Positions 44,835 to 57,369 of a DNA stretch of 64,000 nucleotides are shown piece by piece. Under the pieces are notes generated by a model. The model searched no databases, was not told the origin of the DNA, and worked only from the letters and a program-made list of their open reading frames with translations. The stretch is from Brachycybe producta (lineage: Eukaryota; Arthropoda; Diplopoda; Playtdesmida; Andrognathidae), in assembly GCA_036925085.1 (NCBI GenBank), contig JAUPFP010000072.1, positions 434,001-498,000 of the forward strand, in the 5' to 3' direction. Made by a program: the position numbers and the translations under genes. How positions within the stretch are numbered: position 1 is the stretch's first letter; every line of letters begins with the position of its first letter.

Positions 44835-45785
44835 GTTCCTGATATTTATTAATGACCTCAGCAGCACAGTTCGCAGCAACTGTAGACTATAGGTTGTAAC
44901 TAGAGGTTGATGGTATCCAAGACTGTGAAATATTAGCTCTAGACTTGAAGGCAATTGAGGGATGGTGTAATACATGGCAACTTCAGTTGAATGAGGGGAA
45001 GTGTAGTGTTTTATGCGACTAACTCGGGTTAGAAATCCAATTGTGTTCAATTATAGTATGAATGACATTATTCTTCGGAGTGTCAAGTGTTATAAGTACT
45101 TGGGGGTTACAATGATAGATGACCTTTCTTGGAAAAACACATTGACTAAAACGAAGCATTTGTAGAACTTTCCCAGTAACACCATCAAAGGACATTGGGC
45201 ACCTGCCCAGCACAAGTTAAAACTATTGCCTATCAAGCATTGGTTCGGCCTCATCTTGAGTATTGCTGCAGTGTATGGAATCCTCACTCTGTCACACTCA
45301 CTCATTCAGTTGAAATGGTTCAGCATAAGGCAGCTAGGTTTGTTTGTGGCAGGCACAAATTTACAGATAGTGTCACTGAGATGCTGTCAGTGCTACAATG
45401 GCATAGTTTGGCACATTGCAGGGCTGAGTAAAGTTTGAAATTGTTTGGAAAAAATTACACGTGGTGATTGTCCTAAACCACAGTCCAGTGATATTCATAA
45501 AGCACTATACATGGGCAGGGCTGATCACTCTTAAGAAAATTAGGGAGATTTTTGCTAGGACAGATTCATATTATTGGTCTTTTTTTTCCTAGAGTTATAA
45601 GACAATGGAACTCTCTTTCTGAGGCAGTGGTGAATGGGGATAATTTTGTTTTATGGGATTGACATTTGTTATTCATTTTGTTTTTATATATGTGCTTGAC
45701 AATGCTTAATGCTGCATGTGGACTCTTATGTCCCTCTGCCATAGGCCTATTTGGCTGCTAGCAGAGTACTAATTGTAATTGTAAC
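44835..45785 (+). pseudogene. LINE 3' fragment (ORF2 end + 3' UTR)
   Basis: Degenerate RT-thumb region (GWCNTWQLQLNEGKC-like near 44960, YKYLGV-like near 45090), then in one frame IAYQALVRPHLEYCCSVWNP and VEMVQHKAARFVCGRHKFTD (45226-45420), the usual end of Jockey/CR1-type ORF2. Ends with TGCTTAATGCTGCATGTGGA and an ATTGTAATTGTAA tail. Same family as the copies in copia and at 52410. Confidence 0.85.
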
Positions 45786-47084
45786 TGACACAAAGCGGTC
45801 CGTTTTTTTTGCAGCTTGCCTGCCACTAATGCTTATAAATGCATCTGTGACGTCAGTTTCTAGCATACTTTATATATAAAAAGCTAAAAACGGACTGGCT
45901 TACACTGTATGTGCCTTGGCTTTATAGCCAAGAGGTTGTACAGGTAAAATTGAGGGATAAGGAAAGGACAAGAAACCATTAAGCATTCCTATAGAAATTC
46001 TCTTGTCTAAAACTTTAGCCACGCCATTTTTTCGTGGAATTTGGGGGTGAAATTCAAATATTCAATTTCCTGTTTAGAACAGCATTTTTTTTTTGCTTAG
46101 TTATTGTAGAAATAGTTTGAGAAAGTTACTGTTAAGAGTCTATATGTAATTATTAAGTATAAATTTAAGTTGGGGGTGTCTTAAACATACTGTACACAAG
46201 GGCCACCAGGGCTGAACCATTCATTAGAATGAACCTAGACGGTCGGCTATGGGCGCATTTTAACAAAATGTAATTTTTTAGTGTTTAATTGGAACAGTGG
46301 AGGAGGAGGAGCAATAACACCAGGGAGGGCTCTTCTCATTTCAGTTGAACTAATAATCGAATAGGTGGTGCTAACCACATTTGTGATGTCATATTGAATT
46401 TCTTTTCTCTTAATGGTGGGCCGGTTTTAATATTAGTGTATTCTTAAACTATACACGTATTGCCCACTCGTCGTATAATAAAATGCCACTTTTCGCCAGT
46501 TGTAATTTTCGTTTTAATCATTTTCGTCTGGTGGCAACAGGGGTCTATAAACTAGTTTTTAGTTAGTTTCTGCACTTGACTGATTCATCTGAAGATTACT
46601 TTTTAGATTATGTGAGAGAGCCTTGTATTCAGAAAGTGCTATGAGTGACGTTTCTGTGGAATTTTTTTAGTTTTGTTTTTGGTCTAACAATGTACATACA
46701 GTACATAATGACAAACTATTATTATTATTAATATTATTATTATTATTACTTAAACGCATGAAATATGATATTTTCAAGAATTGTGTACAATTTCGCAGAA
46801 GAAATTACAAGGTTGTGGCAGTTTGTGGTTAACAAACATTTTCTACGTTAGTCATTTATTTTTTAATCACATAGACCTACAGCTTCAGACATTTTTGTAA
46901 TTTTACGCTGTTTTCTAAAAGTTAACAACTTTTTTTTTAAAGGGAAAAAAAACTTTTTCACTGAATTAATTGACTATTTTCAAGTGGAATTTATACGTGT
47001 GGATTGTGACTGTAGATAGTCAATTATGACTAACTAGAAAGAAAGCCCGTCTTCGACGGGTGTGATAGCGTTTCACACACTTGA
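45786..47084. other. Intergenic DNA, no gene seen
   Basis: A loose inverted pair GCGGTCCGTTTTTTTTGCAGC / AAAGCTAAAAACGGACTGG (45795, 45879) may be a tiny MITE. (ATT)n at 46718. No coding exon. Confidence 0.4.
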
Positions 47085-48661
47085 TTGATTAGCCTGAAAT
47101 TTTCAGCATAAAGCGAGAGCATCTTATATTATAAATTTTCTGCTGGGCAGAAAACAAATTTTTTAAAAGGTAAAAATTAAAAAGAATTAAAAACTGGAAA
47201 ATGACCTTTTCACAATTATAGATGCACTAATAAACTTTTCACTTTTATTACAGTGACAAAATAAAATACTGAACACAACAGTAACATTAAAATTAATAAA
47301 GTATATAACTGTCCTGAAAACATTTTTTTCTACATACTGCAAATTTACAGAAATTCTGCCCGAAGTAGCTAAAGTGGCACTTTTCAGCTCTACTAATGTA
47401 TTATTAATTTATTATCATGGCAATCTGCTTAATCATCACGTACGGTGATGTACCAAATGTTCTCTATAGGATTTAAGTTGAGGGAACATTTCGGCCGTTG
47501 GAAAGTGGTGATATTTTGGTTTTGTAACATTTCTTCGTTATGTTACTGGAGTGAACTGGTGCATTCTCTTGCTGGAATATTAAGCTAATGCTAGGGAATC
47601 AATGTTTTCGTAAGGCAGTGCATATCCTCCCAACATTTTCTGATAAACGATGATATTTATTTTGATTGAAATGAATCATAACTTCATAAGCTATGCATTT
47701 CAAAAACTATGCTACTCATTTCAAAGACACTACATGTTTCCCATGTCATTAGGCTCACCCACTGCCAAAATTTTGATTAGAAAAGTATTGTGGTTTTTTC
47801 CTCGCATCCTTCCAATATGAAGAAAAGAAAAGAAAAAAAACTTCAAGATCATCAAGATTGAACTTTTCTCTCTCAGAAAGTTTGGTGGTGGGAGCCTAAC
47901 AATATGAGAAGTGTTTAGTGTCCCTTGTATTAATTAGCTTTTCCTTCATTTCAACCAAAAACAAATGTTTATTATCAGACAACGTTATGAGAGTGTCCCC
48001 TGGACTTAAATCCTACAGAAAACTTTTAGGACGTCATTGCAGATTGCCATGATTATACGACATCAATAGAGTTGAAAAGTGCCATTTTAGCTGCTTCTGG
48101 ACAGAATTTTTGTTAATTTGTTTATAAATATTGTGTAATGTATGTAGAAATCAATGTTTTAAGTTATAAAACATTAGGACAATCATATACTTTATTAATT
48201 TTAATGTTACTGTTGTGTTCAGTATGTGATTTTGTGACAATAATTAATAAAAGTGAAAAGTACATTAGTTTGTTTACAATTATGAAACGGTCATTTTCCA
48301 GTTTTTAATTTTATAAATGTTTACCTTTTTAAGAAAAAAATTTCTGCCCAGCAGAACGTTTATAATATATATGATGCTCTCTTTATGTTGAAAATTTCAG
48401 GAAAATCTATTGAGTATAGCCCGAGTTCAGTGCCAGATTAAGGTGGGTGCTATTGATGCTGCAGCATTAGGCCGATTCCTGAAATAGGCCCAGATGAAAA
48501 CAGACGACGATGTTAAACAGTTTACTTAGTAATTTAACTGCGTTTTTTGCAATATCTTGGGGATTCTTGCACTGCTGCATCAGGCCCAATTTCATCTTAC
48601 TCCGGCCCTGCCCGAGTTATAAACAATTTCTGGGGTGTGTCTATATATATGAAATGCACTG
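47085..48661. mobile_element. Tc1/mariner-type fold-back element, copy 1
   Basis: Two inverted arms: 47090-47760 (transposase remnant on minus) and 47800-48661 (plus). On the minus strand the left arm has a FQQENAPVHSSN-like block, the second-Asp region of Tc1 transposases. The right arm has a degraded PIENFWDVI-like end. The right terminus CATTTCATATATATAGACAC (minus sense), next to TA, matches the left terminus of copy 2. The hAT-like MITE at 48428 is nested. Coding is fully degenerate. Confidence 0.7.
48428..48610. mobile_element. hAT-like MITE, 183 bp, with perfect 8-bp TSD
   Basis: Begins CAGTGCCAGATTAAG and ends CTTACTCCGGCCCTG, an inverted pair. It is flanked by CCCGAGTT on both sides (48420-48427, 48611-48618), a perfect 8-bp duplication as made by hAT transposases. 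Confidence 0.88.
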
Positions 48662-48663
48662 TA

Positions 48664-49172
48664 TAACATCTCAAATTGAGAACATTTCCAGATATACATT
48701 TTGAGTAAATACTTGTCTTGATCCTAGTATAAACCTGCCTTGTGTTGAAAAAATGAATGTATAAAAACCCCAGCCAGGACTTGAACCAAGCACCTCTCAC
48801 TTCTCTGCCAAAGACATAACCAATTTTGCTACCAATGTAAATTGTGAGATCAAAGGTGACCTCACTGTAACCCACGTGGGTTAATTTATTCATTTGAACA
48901 AAAGTATGATGCAATCATGAACGCTTTCCTGGCTGCCAACTTTATGTGTTCAAGGGTTTTGGTGAAATTTGATGATTTTTCACAAAAATCAGGCAAACGG
49001 AACAAAATTGAAAATTCTAATGTAGCTTACGAAGAAGCCCATCTAAAGATGTGTATACTGGTTAATTTTCACAATTTTAGAGTGTGTAGTTTCTGAGAAC
49101 ATTCGTGCACAAAGGGAGGGAGTCAGCCTTTAGCAAATTATGATATTAGATGTCTCATAAAGTCATAAGTTA
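48664..49172. other. Intergenic DNA, no gene seen
   Basis: The minus-strand frame 48914-48597 has no features and crosses the Tc1 end. Confidence 0.4.
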
Positions 49173-49174
49173 TA

Positions 49175-49712
49175 CAGGGTTATTCAAAAAGAAGGAGCAT
49201 ATTTCTACCATTTATTTCTTCCAAACTACAAAAGATAGAAATATAATTCCAACGTTCCTGGACAAAGAAAAGTTCAAATTTTTTATGCACTCAATATGAG
49301 CACCATGTGTTACACGACAAATATCAAAACAGTGGCTCATTTCTTGCCCCACACGAATCAGCTGGTCTCTAGTTATCGAATTCACAGCTTCAACAATTCG
49401 ATGTCGCAGATCTTGAAGAGTGTTAGGCATAGGAGGGGACAAAGACACGGTCTTTTACGTAACCCCACAGATAAAAATCACAGGGAGTAAGGTCTGGTGA
49501 CCTGGGAGGCCACCGGCAAAGAAGTTGATCTTCTGCTCCTCCTATTCCAATCCAACGTCCTGGAATGATGTTATTCAGGACTTCTGGAACTTCCACCCGG
49601 ACTGTTCAAATTTTGAACTTTTCTCTGTCCAGGAACGTTGGAATTATATTTCTATCTTTTGTAGTTTGGAAGAAATAAATGGTTGAAATATGCTCCTTTT
49701 TTAATAACCCTG
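49175..49712 (-). pseudogene. mariner-like element, internally deleted
   Basis: TIRs of about 28 bp starting CAGGGTTATTCAAAAAGAAG / CTTTTTTAATAACCCTG, with longer inner homology (GGAATTATATTTCTATCTTT both ways) and TA target duplication (49173-49174, 49713-49714). On the minus strand, WPPRSPDLTPCDFYLWG (third catalytic Asp region) is followed, after a frameshift near 49440, by LRHRIVEAVNSITRDQL, which is the C-terminus of arthropod mariner-type transposases. The N-terminal two thirds is missing. Confidence 0.88.
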
Positions 49713-49714
49713 TA

Positions 49715-49747
49715 TCTATTTTTTACCTTTGTAATTAATAAAGTTAA

Positions 49748-49845
<98 letters not shown>

Positions 49846-50697
49846 ATTGTTAAATAGTTATCACTAAGGTAGTAATGACTATCACAATATATATCATATT
49901 ATTAATAATTATTGTATTTTTACTATGGAGACATGTGGAGTATCTGGGAGTTTGGCACAAAATTGAAAGGAGTGGAGAGATAGAACCAGTAAGGCCGACC
50001 CTGCATACTGGTGGGAAAAGGTGCAGGAAATGATGATGATTGAATTTTTACTATTTTTACATAAAATAATTTGGCTTCTACTGACGATTTTCCACATAAC
50101 CTATCGACAAAACGTTTGGGTATATATGTCTTTTCTGTTTGTCTGTCCGAGCATCACGTGAAAACGGCTGCATATCAGTTCATGAAACTCAGTATTTGAA
50201 TTCAATGCACATACTGTACATGCTGGGATAACCTGCATGTATTGCAATACAAAACCAAATCACTCCTGACAATAATTTTCTACTGCAAGTCTGCACCCAA
50301 GTGGACGTTTTTCTTATTTTACTCATCTTTACTACAGTACTACTAGATTGACTAAAGACGAATTTGAACAAACTGGCAGGCGTTTTTAAGCGCCTCATGC
50401 GTAATATTTTCATAACATAATCGTATACCATATTGCAGTTTCAAATGCAGACACAGAATTGTCTTTATTATTGTTGGTTGATTTTAATCTTCTATTTTAG
50501 TTGATTTAGTTAAATCACTTCGCAGCATCACTGCTTGATGGTATATTGCCACTTTTATTTGAAGAATCCCAGGCATTGAATCCCTTTTGTTGTTGGAGTA
50601 TTGTTGTTCTAGGTCAGTTTCCATTAGTTCTGTTCGGGTTACTTTTTGTCTTTCTCCATTTATTTTTTTAAAAAAATCATAACCAACCCTGGATTGG

Positions 50698-50769
<72 letters not shown>

Positions 50770-51015
50770 TAATAATAATAATAATTATTATAATAATAAT
50801 TATAATAATTATAATAATAATAATAATAATAATAAAAACAACAATAATTATTATTATTTTATTAAGGGGTTTCAGCCCGTTATACACCTACAATTATTTT
50901 TTAAATAAATGTTTAAATTAATTTATAAATGTGACATTGCATGTGTATAACAACGTCAATGTTAAATTATTTGTTCAAAGTTGCATTAATTGTGAAAATA
51001 TTCTATTTTTCTTAA
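49715..51015. other. Intergenic DNA with two long ATT-type microsatellites
   Basis: (ATT)n at 49750-49841 and (ATA)n with AAT/TTA inversions at 50700-50860. Poly-isoleucine frames are artefacts. No exon. Confidence 0.6.
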
Positions 51016-51023
51016 ATGATCAC

Positions 51024-51644
51024 TAGGGCTACGAATTTTAGGTGGTCCACCTAACTATTATTATTAGGCCTACAGCAAATGCCATGTAAACCATATGTAG
51101 TATATTTCTAGTCGTAGGAACCCCAAAAAAACAATTTTTATTCCACCTTTTTTGCAACTTTCAACCTTTTTTCTGATTTTCCACTTTTTCCCCCCTTTTT
51201 GCATATTTTTGTTAAAAGTTTGTAATTTTTTTTATTCTTTCCATGCTTTTGTTTGCTTCAGTGTTCTTTAGTGTAAGAACCAAATATACACCACTTGTGT
51301 TAGACTGTCAGTAGATGTAGAAAGATCATTCTAAGTGTACAAGACAATACTTTCTCCTAACAGAGAGAGTTTTACTTTTGACAACATCGAAGTGATCAAC
51401 ATTGTGCAAGCAAATTCCTTCTTATTCACCAATAAATAAAGCCCGTAATATTATGTTATTCCATTTTATTTGTACATTTTATTTCTTCAAGTGCAATAGA
51501 TATTCTAATTTTAAATGTTTTTTTCACCTTTTTATTGAGTTTTTCCACGTATTTCACCAATTATTATCCACTTTTTACCCACCTTTTTTGCCAGTTTTTC
51601 CCCACCTTTTTAACATTTTTCTCCACCCAAAATTCCTAGCCCTA
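51024..51644. mobile_element. 621-bp hAT-like MITE with perfect 8-bp TSD
   Basis: Left end TAGGGCTACGAATTTTAGG; right end CCACCCAAAATTCCTAGCCCTA, inverted with 2-3 mismatches. Flanked by ATGATCAC (51016-51023 and 51645-51652), a perfect 8-bp duplication. The interior has repeated CCACCTTTTT / TTTTCCAC motifs near both ends. Confidence 0.88.
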
Positions 51645-51652
51645 ATGATCAC

Positions 51653-52409
51653 CCATCTACTAGAGTACTTTTTCAGGATCAGCATCATGCTTATGTAATT
51701 TACAAAGCTATATAAGATGCGCTCTGCAACCTATTTAGCACACTTCTCCCCCCCAATTCTCTTGTCTAGAACGTCACAAGGTTAGATATACGATAAAGTG
51801 TCACACTATGCACTGTTCTGCGCACTTCTGCGCACTGCACTGCGCACTGTTCTGCGCACATATAAGTAAAAATGTTGGAATACTTTTACTTGTGTATAAC
51901 TGCCGATTGATACTTATAAATTAATACATATATACATTTTATGTAAAAAATCATTAACGAAGACATTCATCATTTAATTGGCACAAAAATGCAAGTAAAA
52001 CTTGTTGGTGTATAACGGGCTTTACAGGATGTACATCAACACTTATGTTTAATCCTGGTCAATATGAAGAGAAAAAAAATAATAAAACAGAAATACATGT
52101 ACATAGAAATATATAAAAAAGGTGAGAATAAATTATTTCATTGTCATTAATTCCCCCTGTCAGCCTCTCCACACAACCAACACGTTAGGTCCAATGACTT
52201 TTACATTGACATAGAAGCTGGAAGATGATAAGAAGTCTACTACATTTTGTGGGAGTGAATTCCAAATAGGAATAACCCTGTTAAAAATGTAATTATGTTT
52301 ACAATTAATACGAGTAGCAGGTAACAAAATACACTTCGAATCCCACTAGCCAATCCTTAGCCAATATTTTATATTAAAATCTAAATTCAGAGAACACTTA
52401 TAGTTTTAA
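51653..52409. other. Intergenic DNA, no gene seen
   Basis: Contains a short CTGCGCACT-type repeat cluster (51811-51862). Confidence 0.45.
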
Positions 52410-52806
52410 CTAGTGTAGGCATAGTTTGGCACATCGCAGGGCTGAGTTAAGTTTGAAATTGTTTGGAAAAATTACACGTGGTGATTGTCCTAAACCACAG
52501 TCCAGCGATATTCGTAAAGCATGGGCAGGGCTGACAACTCTAAGAAAATTAGGGAGATTTTTGCTAGGACAGATTCATATTATTGTTCTTTTTTTCCTAG
52601 AGTTATAAGACAATGGAACTCTTTTCCTGAGGCAGTGGTCAATGGGGATAATTTTGTTTTGTGGGATTGACATTTGTATTATTCATTCTGTTTTTATAAA
52701 TGTGCACGTATAAGTGCTTGACAATGCTTAATGCTGCATGTGGACTTTTATGTCCCTCTGCCATAGGCCTATTTGGCTGCTAGCAGAGTGCTAATTGTAA
52801 TTGTAT
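52410..52806 (+). pseudogene. LINE 3' end
   Basis: Closely matches 45400-45785, including ACGTGGTGATTGTCCTAAAC, GGACAGATTCATATTATTG and the CTGCATGTGGACTTTTATGT tail. Only the last codons of ORF2 and the 3' UTR. Confidence 0.88.
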
Positions 52807-53374
52807 GACCAGGTCCGGCGACACAGATTTTAATTTATAACTAGAATATTGAATACTAGATACTCCCAAAATACGGATCTTGACTAAAATAAAATTTACA
52901 AATACATCCAAGTAAAATTCCTTGGTGACGTTTTTTTTTTCCTTCTTTAAGCCGACATTAGGTCTAGAAAACGTTGCCTAATTGTTTAATACATTCATGA
53001 AAGAGGGAGAGAAAGAGAGAAAAAAAAAACTATTATCATTTTTTATGCTGTAATAGTAACCCACATCACATCCATGTATTAATAACATTATCTCTTTGAG
53101 TGTGGCCTAGTTCCACAAGACAGTTAAGTAAGAGAGAAAGAGAATAAAATGCCATAGTAACCTAATTTAAGTGGTAATGAATGATTAAGTGTCAGTTCTG
53201 GTGTATATGTGTGTGTTAGTGTGGGGGTAAGGAATTGTGTTTTGGGTGTGGGAGTAAAAGGGAAATGAAGTGCAATTATGAATGAATTTAATCAACATTG
53301 CACCTGTTGCCAAAGCAATAGGGCACTCAGATAATGAACTGATTTTTTGTGCGTGCAATTCTTCATTTGAATTC
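52807..53374. other. Intergenic DNA, no gene seen
   Basis: Mixed AT-rich sequence. No feature supported. Confidence 0.4.
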
Positions 53375-54040
53375 CTTGGGTATGTTTCACAAAACTACAA
53401 GTCTTGTTTGTAACAAGTAATTTTTTACAAGTTTGTAAAATTTTCACTTATTAGCGTTACACAAAAGTACAAGTGTACACTTGTAATTACAAGTGAATTT
53501 TTACAAGTGTAGTGGACAAACTTGTTACCAACCAAAGATTTTCTACCTAAACTCAAAAGATTGTTTTACAAGTGTTTCGAAATTAAATAGAATGTCCTTA
53601 CTATATCTCGTATTTCTTTTAAAATACACACCTTATATCCTAATGCAACACTTTTAGACGTTTTGCGCACTGTGGAATTACACACAAAGGAAAAAAAATG
53701 TATTTAATGAATACCGACACACTACGCTTGTTACAAACAAGTCAAATTTCACTTGTTCTCAACAAGTTGTTAGGAATAACTTGTTGAGAACAAGTGAAAT
53801 TTGACTTGTTTGTAACAAGTGCAGCACGTCAAGGTTCATAAAATAGTCGTTTTCATTTTTGTTTCTAATTCCATAATGCCAAAAACGTCTAAAAGTGTTG
53901 CATTAGGCAAAAAGGTGTGTATTTAAAAAAAAAATACGAGATAAGTAAGGACATTCTGTTTAATTTCAAAACACTTGTAAAACAATCCACCTACTTTTTG
54001 AGTTTAGATAGAAAATCGTTGGTTGGTTAGGTTAGGTTAG
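53375..54040. repeat. ACTTGT-rich palindromic element with ~40-bp perfect hairpin
   Basis: The central hairpin at about 53730-53820 has almost perfect arms (ACAAGTCAAATTTCACTTGT / ACAAGTGAAATTTGACTTGT). Outer arms: GATTTTCTACCTAAACTCAA near 53544 and its inverse near 54003. ACTTGT/ACAAGT occurs many times throughout. GGTTAGGTTAGGTTAGG follows at 54024. Confidence 0.8.
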
Positions 54041-54866
54041 GTATAAATCCGTGGTAAGCCAACTCATGCAACCAAACTATTGCACAACTGATGATTGCTG
54101 ATGTGTGCCCCATCGCAGCCTTAAATGAGAAGAGTGTAATATTTTTCTATTTTTGGCGACAATATTTATTATGTCCGGTTTAATTGTTGACAGTTGTATT
54201 CAGTTGTCTGGAGGTATACATGTACAGTATGTTCTGCGTAACCCTGGGGTTCCGCACAAAACGAAAATTTACATTTTCATTTTGGTGTAAATATTTAAAC
54301 AGTTGTGATTCTATGAAATAAACCAGGACCTCACTGTACGTCGTTGGAGTTGGGTTCTTCGAAAAAATGCAGTGCATATTCGAGCTACCCTTCCAGTTTC
54401 TATAATGCAAATGCGAAATTTTATAACTCAAAGCGAAAATTCTCCTTATCAATATTTGTAATTGATAATTGTTTTTTTTTTGATAATTTTGTGTAAGTAT
54501 TTTACGAAAGGAGTTTACAATTGTAATATATGTAACATGCTTCCAACTGAATTGCAAACTTAAAAAGAGTACTTGAGGAAGAAGTTGAGTTGGAATACGG
54601 TACATTTAGACTGATGATATATCTACGCAACTTGCCTTGTGATTAAAATTTTAATATACCCTCTTAGATATAACTCGAATAATAAGAGAAAAAAATAATA
54701 GAAAGACAGTTAGTTACATTAACCTGTTGGCAATATTAACAATTCAACAACTGTAACAATACAGTATTATTGTCGTTTTAAATATAATTCAAATGTTATT
54801 TTGAATTTCGTTTTTTTGTTTGTTTGTTTTCTACATGAGTAGAATGACATAAGTTGTACACTAATC
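54041..54866. other. Intergenic DNA, no gene seen
   Basis: The minus-strand 141-residue frame (54605-54180) has no domain or splice context. Confidence 0.4.
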
Positions 54867-55125
54867 AGTGATTGAGCAAAAAATTGAAGCCCAGCCCAGC
54901 CCAGCCCATGAGATTTTATACCAGGCCCAGCCCACGAAGCCCATGAGACTTTATACCAGGCCCAGCCCAGCCCAGTCCATGAGATTTTATACCAGGCCCA
55001 GCCCACGAAGCCCAACAAGCCCACCAGGCCCAAGAAGTCCACCGGGCCCACAAAGCATACCAGGCCCATGAAGCCCACCAGGGCCACAAAGTCCACCGGC
55101 CCATGGGCTTTATGTAGGTCGCTAC
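54867..55125. repeat. GCCCA-type minisatellite element, copy 3
   Basis: AAGCCCAGCCCAGCCCA start, then two ~50-bp sub-units with CATGAGA(C/T)TTTATACCAGG, then CAGGCCCA-type 9-bp repeats. Ends TGGGCTTTATGTAGGTCGCT. Confidence 0.85.
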
Positions 55126-55370
55126 TTCCAATGACCATCAAAACCCATAAATCCAAAAAAGTAAAAATTGTCAAAAAATGAAATTCTTAAAAATTCAAAC
55201 AATTCAAAAAAATTATTTTAATTAAATTATCATAAGAAAACCATATTTTAACTTAAATTTCTTAAGAAAGAAATCATGTACCTAGTTCTAGGATGTCACA
55301 AAAGTAATTGCTACTTCAAAGTAACGATTGCATACTTAATTTTTTTTTTCAGGACCATAGGAGGAGGGTT
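55126..55370. other. Spacer, no gene
   Basis: A/T-rich, nothing recognised. Confidence 0.4.
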
Positions 55371-56370
55371 AATACATTGCATTTCAGATATATAGACGCA
55401 CCAAAAAAATTGGTTATATCTCGAGTTAAACTTGATGGATTCGCCTGAAATTTTCAACATAAAGAGACAATCTTATATTATAAACTTTCTGCTAGGCAGA
55501 AAATTATTTCTTAAAAAGGTTAAAATTAAAAAAAAAAAAACATTCTGAACACAACAGTACCATTACAATTAACAAGGTATATGACTATCCTGATGTTTTA
55601 GAACGTAAAACATTCTTTTCTACATACTTTAAACTAGATTTATAAACACATTTACAGAAATTCCGCCCGAAGCAGCTAAAATGGCACTTTTCAGCTTTGA
55701 TGTTGTAGCATAATCATGGCAATCTGCTTATTTACCATGTACAATGATGTCCCAAAAGTTTTCTACAATATTTATGTACAGGGGATTTGCCGGCCATTCG
55801 AGAGTGGTGATATTTTGGTTCCGTAACCATTCCTTCATTAGGTTATTGGAGGAAACCGGGGCATTTTCTTACTGGAATACTAAGAGCTAATCCTATGGAT
55901 GTTTTATATCTGTAGATACTCTCATAACATTGTCTGATAATCACTGATATTTGCTTTGGTTGAAATAAAGACAAAACTCCTCATTCCAAAGGTGCTAAAC
56001 ACTTTGCATATTGTCAGGCTCCCACCATTAGTGGAAAAAATTCAACCTCGATGATTCTGATGGTTTTTATTCTTTTCTTCATATTAGAAGGATGTGAGGA
56101 AAAAATCACAATACTTTTTTCTAAAGAAAATTTCGGCAGTGGGGGAGCCTAATAATATGGGGAAAGTTTAGTGCCTTTGGAACGAGCAGCTTTTTTTTTT
56201 TGAAAAGCAGGCTCAGCCTTTATTTCAACCAAAACAAATATCAGCAATTATCACACATTGTTACGAGGGTATGTACTGCCATAAAACATCGATTCCATAG
56301 CATTAGCTTAATATTCCAGCAAGATAATGCCCCAGTTTCCTCCAATAACCTAACAAAGGAAACTCTTTTT
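55371..56370. mobile_element. Tc1/mariner-type fold-back element, copy 2
   Basis: Left terminus CATTGCATTTCAGATATATAG after TA. The left arm (55371-56020) encodes on the minus strand NNLMKEWLRNQNITTLEWPA and an ENFWDII-like block. The right arm (56030-56370) encodes on the plus strand a YFNQNKYQQLSHIV and LIFQQDNAPV block. Thus two head-to-head copies of the same transposase region meet at about 56030. Stops and frameshifts throughout. Confidence 0.75.
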
Positions 56371-57179
56371 TTCCATACGTTCTTGTGGGCGAGAACTGCT
56401 TCTCTCTTGGCCGATCATCGCCGCAAACAGCCAAAATCGGTAGTGAAAATCGGCATGATCGGCTCGGTTAAATCGATCTGCATGCCAATTTTTTTAGCAT
56501 GATCGGTTCCGTATTGGCTCGGTAAAAAAACAAGAGTGTGATCGGTACAGCCTTAGTGGCAACCATGAAATAACTTGCCAAAACTGTTTCAAAGCAACAT
56601 GAAAAAAGTTTCATCAAGGAAGATGGGTTTCTTCCACACAAAAATAGTGTCGTGGTCTCTTAGTTTTCAATAAATTAGATGAATCAAAATATTTATTGAG
56701 TATTATGGTTATTGTTAAGTATACTTCTAATAAGTTTACTTTATTTTGTGCTTGAACGTGAAGACGCAACAGCACCAATAACAACAAGAGAGTAAGTAGA
56801 GAGAGGTTGTTTGCATCTACCAGCAATTTCATTTCCAAAATATCATTTCTGGTTATGCAATTTTTTTTTTTCATATTTATTCAAGTTTTTCTGTTTCTTT
56901 GCTGTTTCTATAGACATGAAAAAGTGATATAACAGGAACTGTTAGATTTACATAAAGATATTCTTTTTCTTCTTATTTTGTTTATGTTTGCATTGTTTGA
57001 CATTTCAATTCGCAAACTGTACATACAAAATTCAGGCTTCAGGCAACGAACAAGATATTCATATTTAAAGTAAGACACATGACCAAAATACACGATATAT
57101 CTAGGAGGAGGAGGAAGGGGGGGGGGGGGGGGTCACCTGTGTGTGTGATATCGTGCAAGTGTGCCACACAGTAAGTTCT
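56371..57179. other. Intergenic DNA, no gene seen
   Basis: CGATCGG/ATCGGC-rich patch at 56410-56545 without further structure; G-run at 57117. Confidence 0.4.
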
Positions 57180-57352
57180 GCCCAGTACACTTGCCCAGCC
57201 CTTTTATGAGCGTCATCAATATCTAATTGGTTTGTTACTTGGTCTGATGTCATACGGCCCCGCCCTTTTCAATTTCTAATTGGCTGATATTTGGTTTGAC
57301 GTTTATAAAAGGGCGGGTCAAACGAAATTTTAGTGTGCTGGGTTAGTGTGCC
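57180..57352. repeat. Small inverted repeat related to MITE-2
   Basis: CCAGCCCTTTTATGAGCGTC and GACGTTTATAAAAGGGCGGG are inverted. TCTAATTGG and CCGCCCTTTT boxes are shared with MITE-2. The outer CAGTACACTTGCCC / AGTGTGCTGGGTTAG ends are imperfect. Confidence 0.6.
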
Positions 57353-57369
57353 ACTTGTATGTTTTGTAT

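Noticed and set aside
50646-50921. Poly-isoleucine ORFs
   Set aside because: (ATA)n/(ATT)n microsatellite translation.
54180-54605. 141-residue minus-strand ORF
   Set aside because: AT-rich, no domain, no signal peptide and no neighbouring exon.
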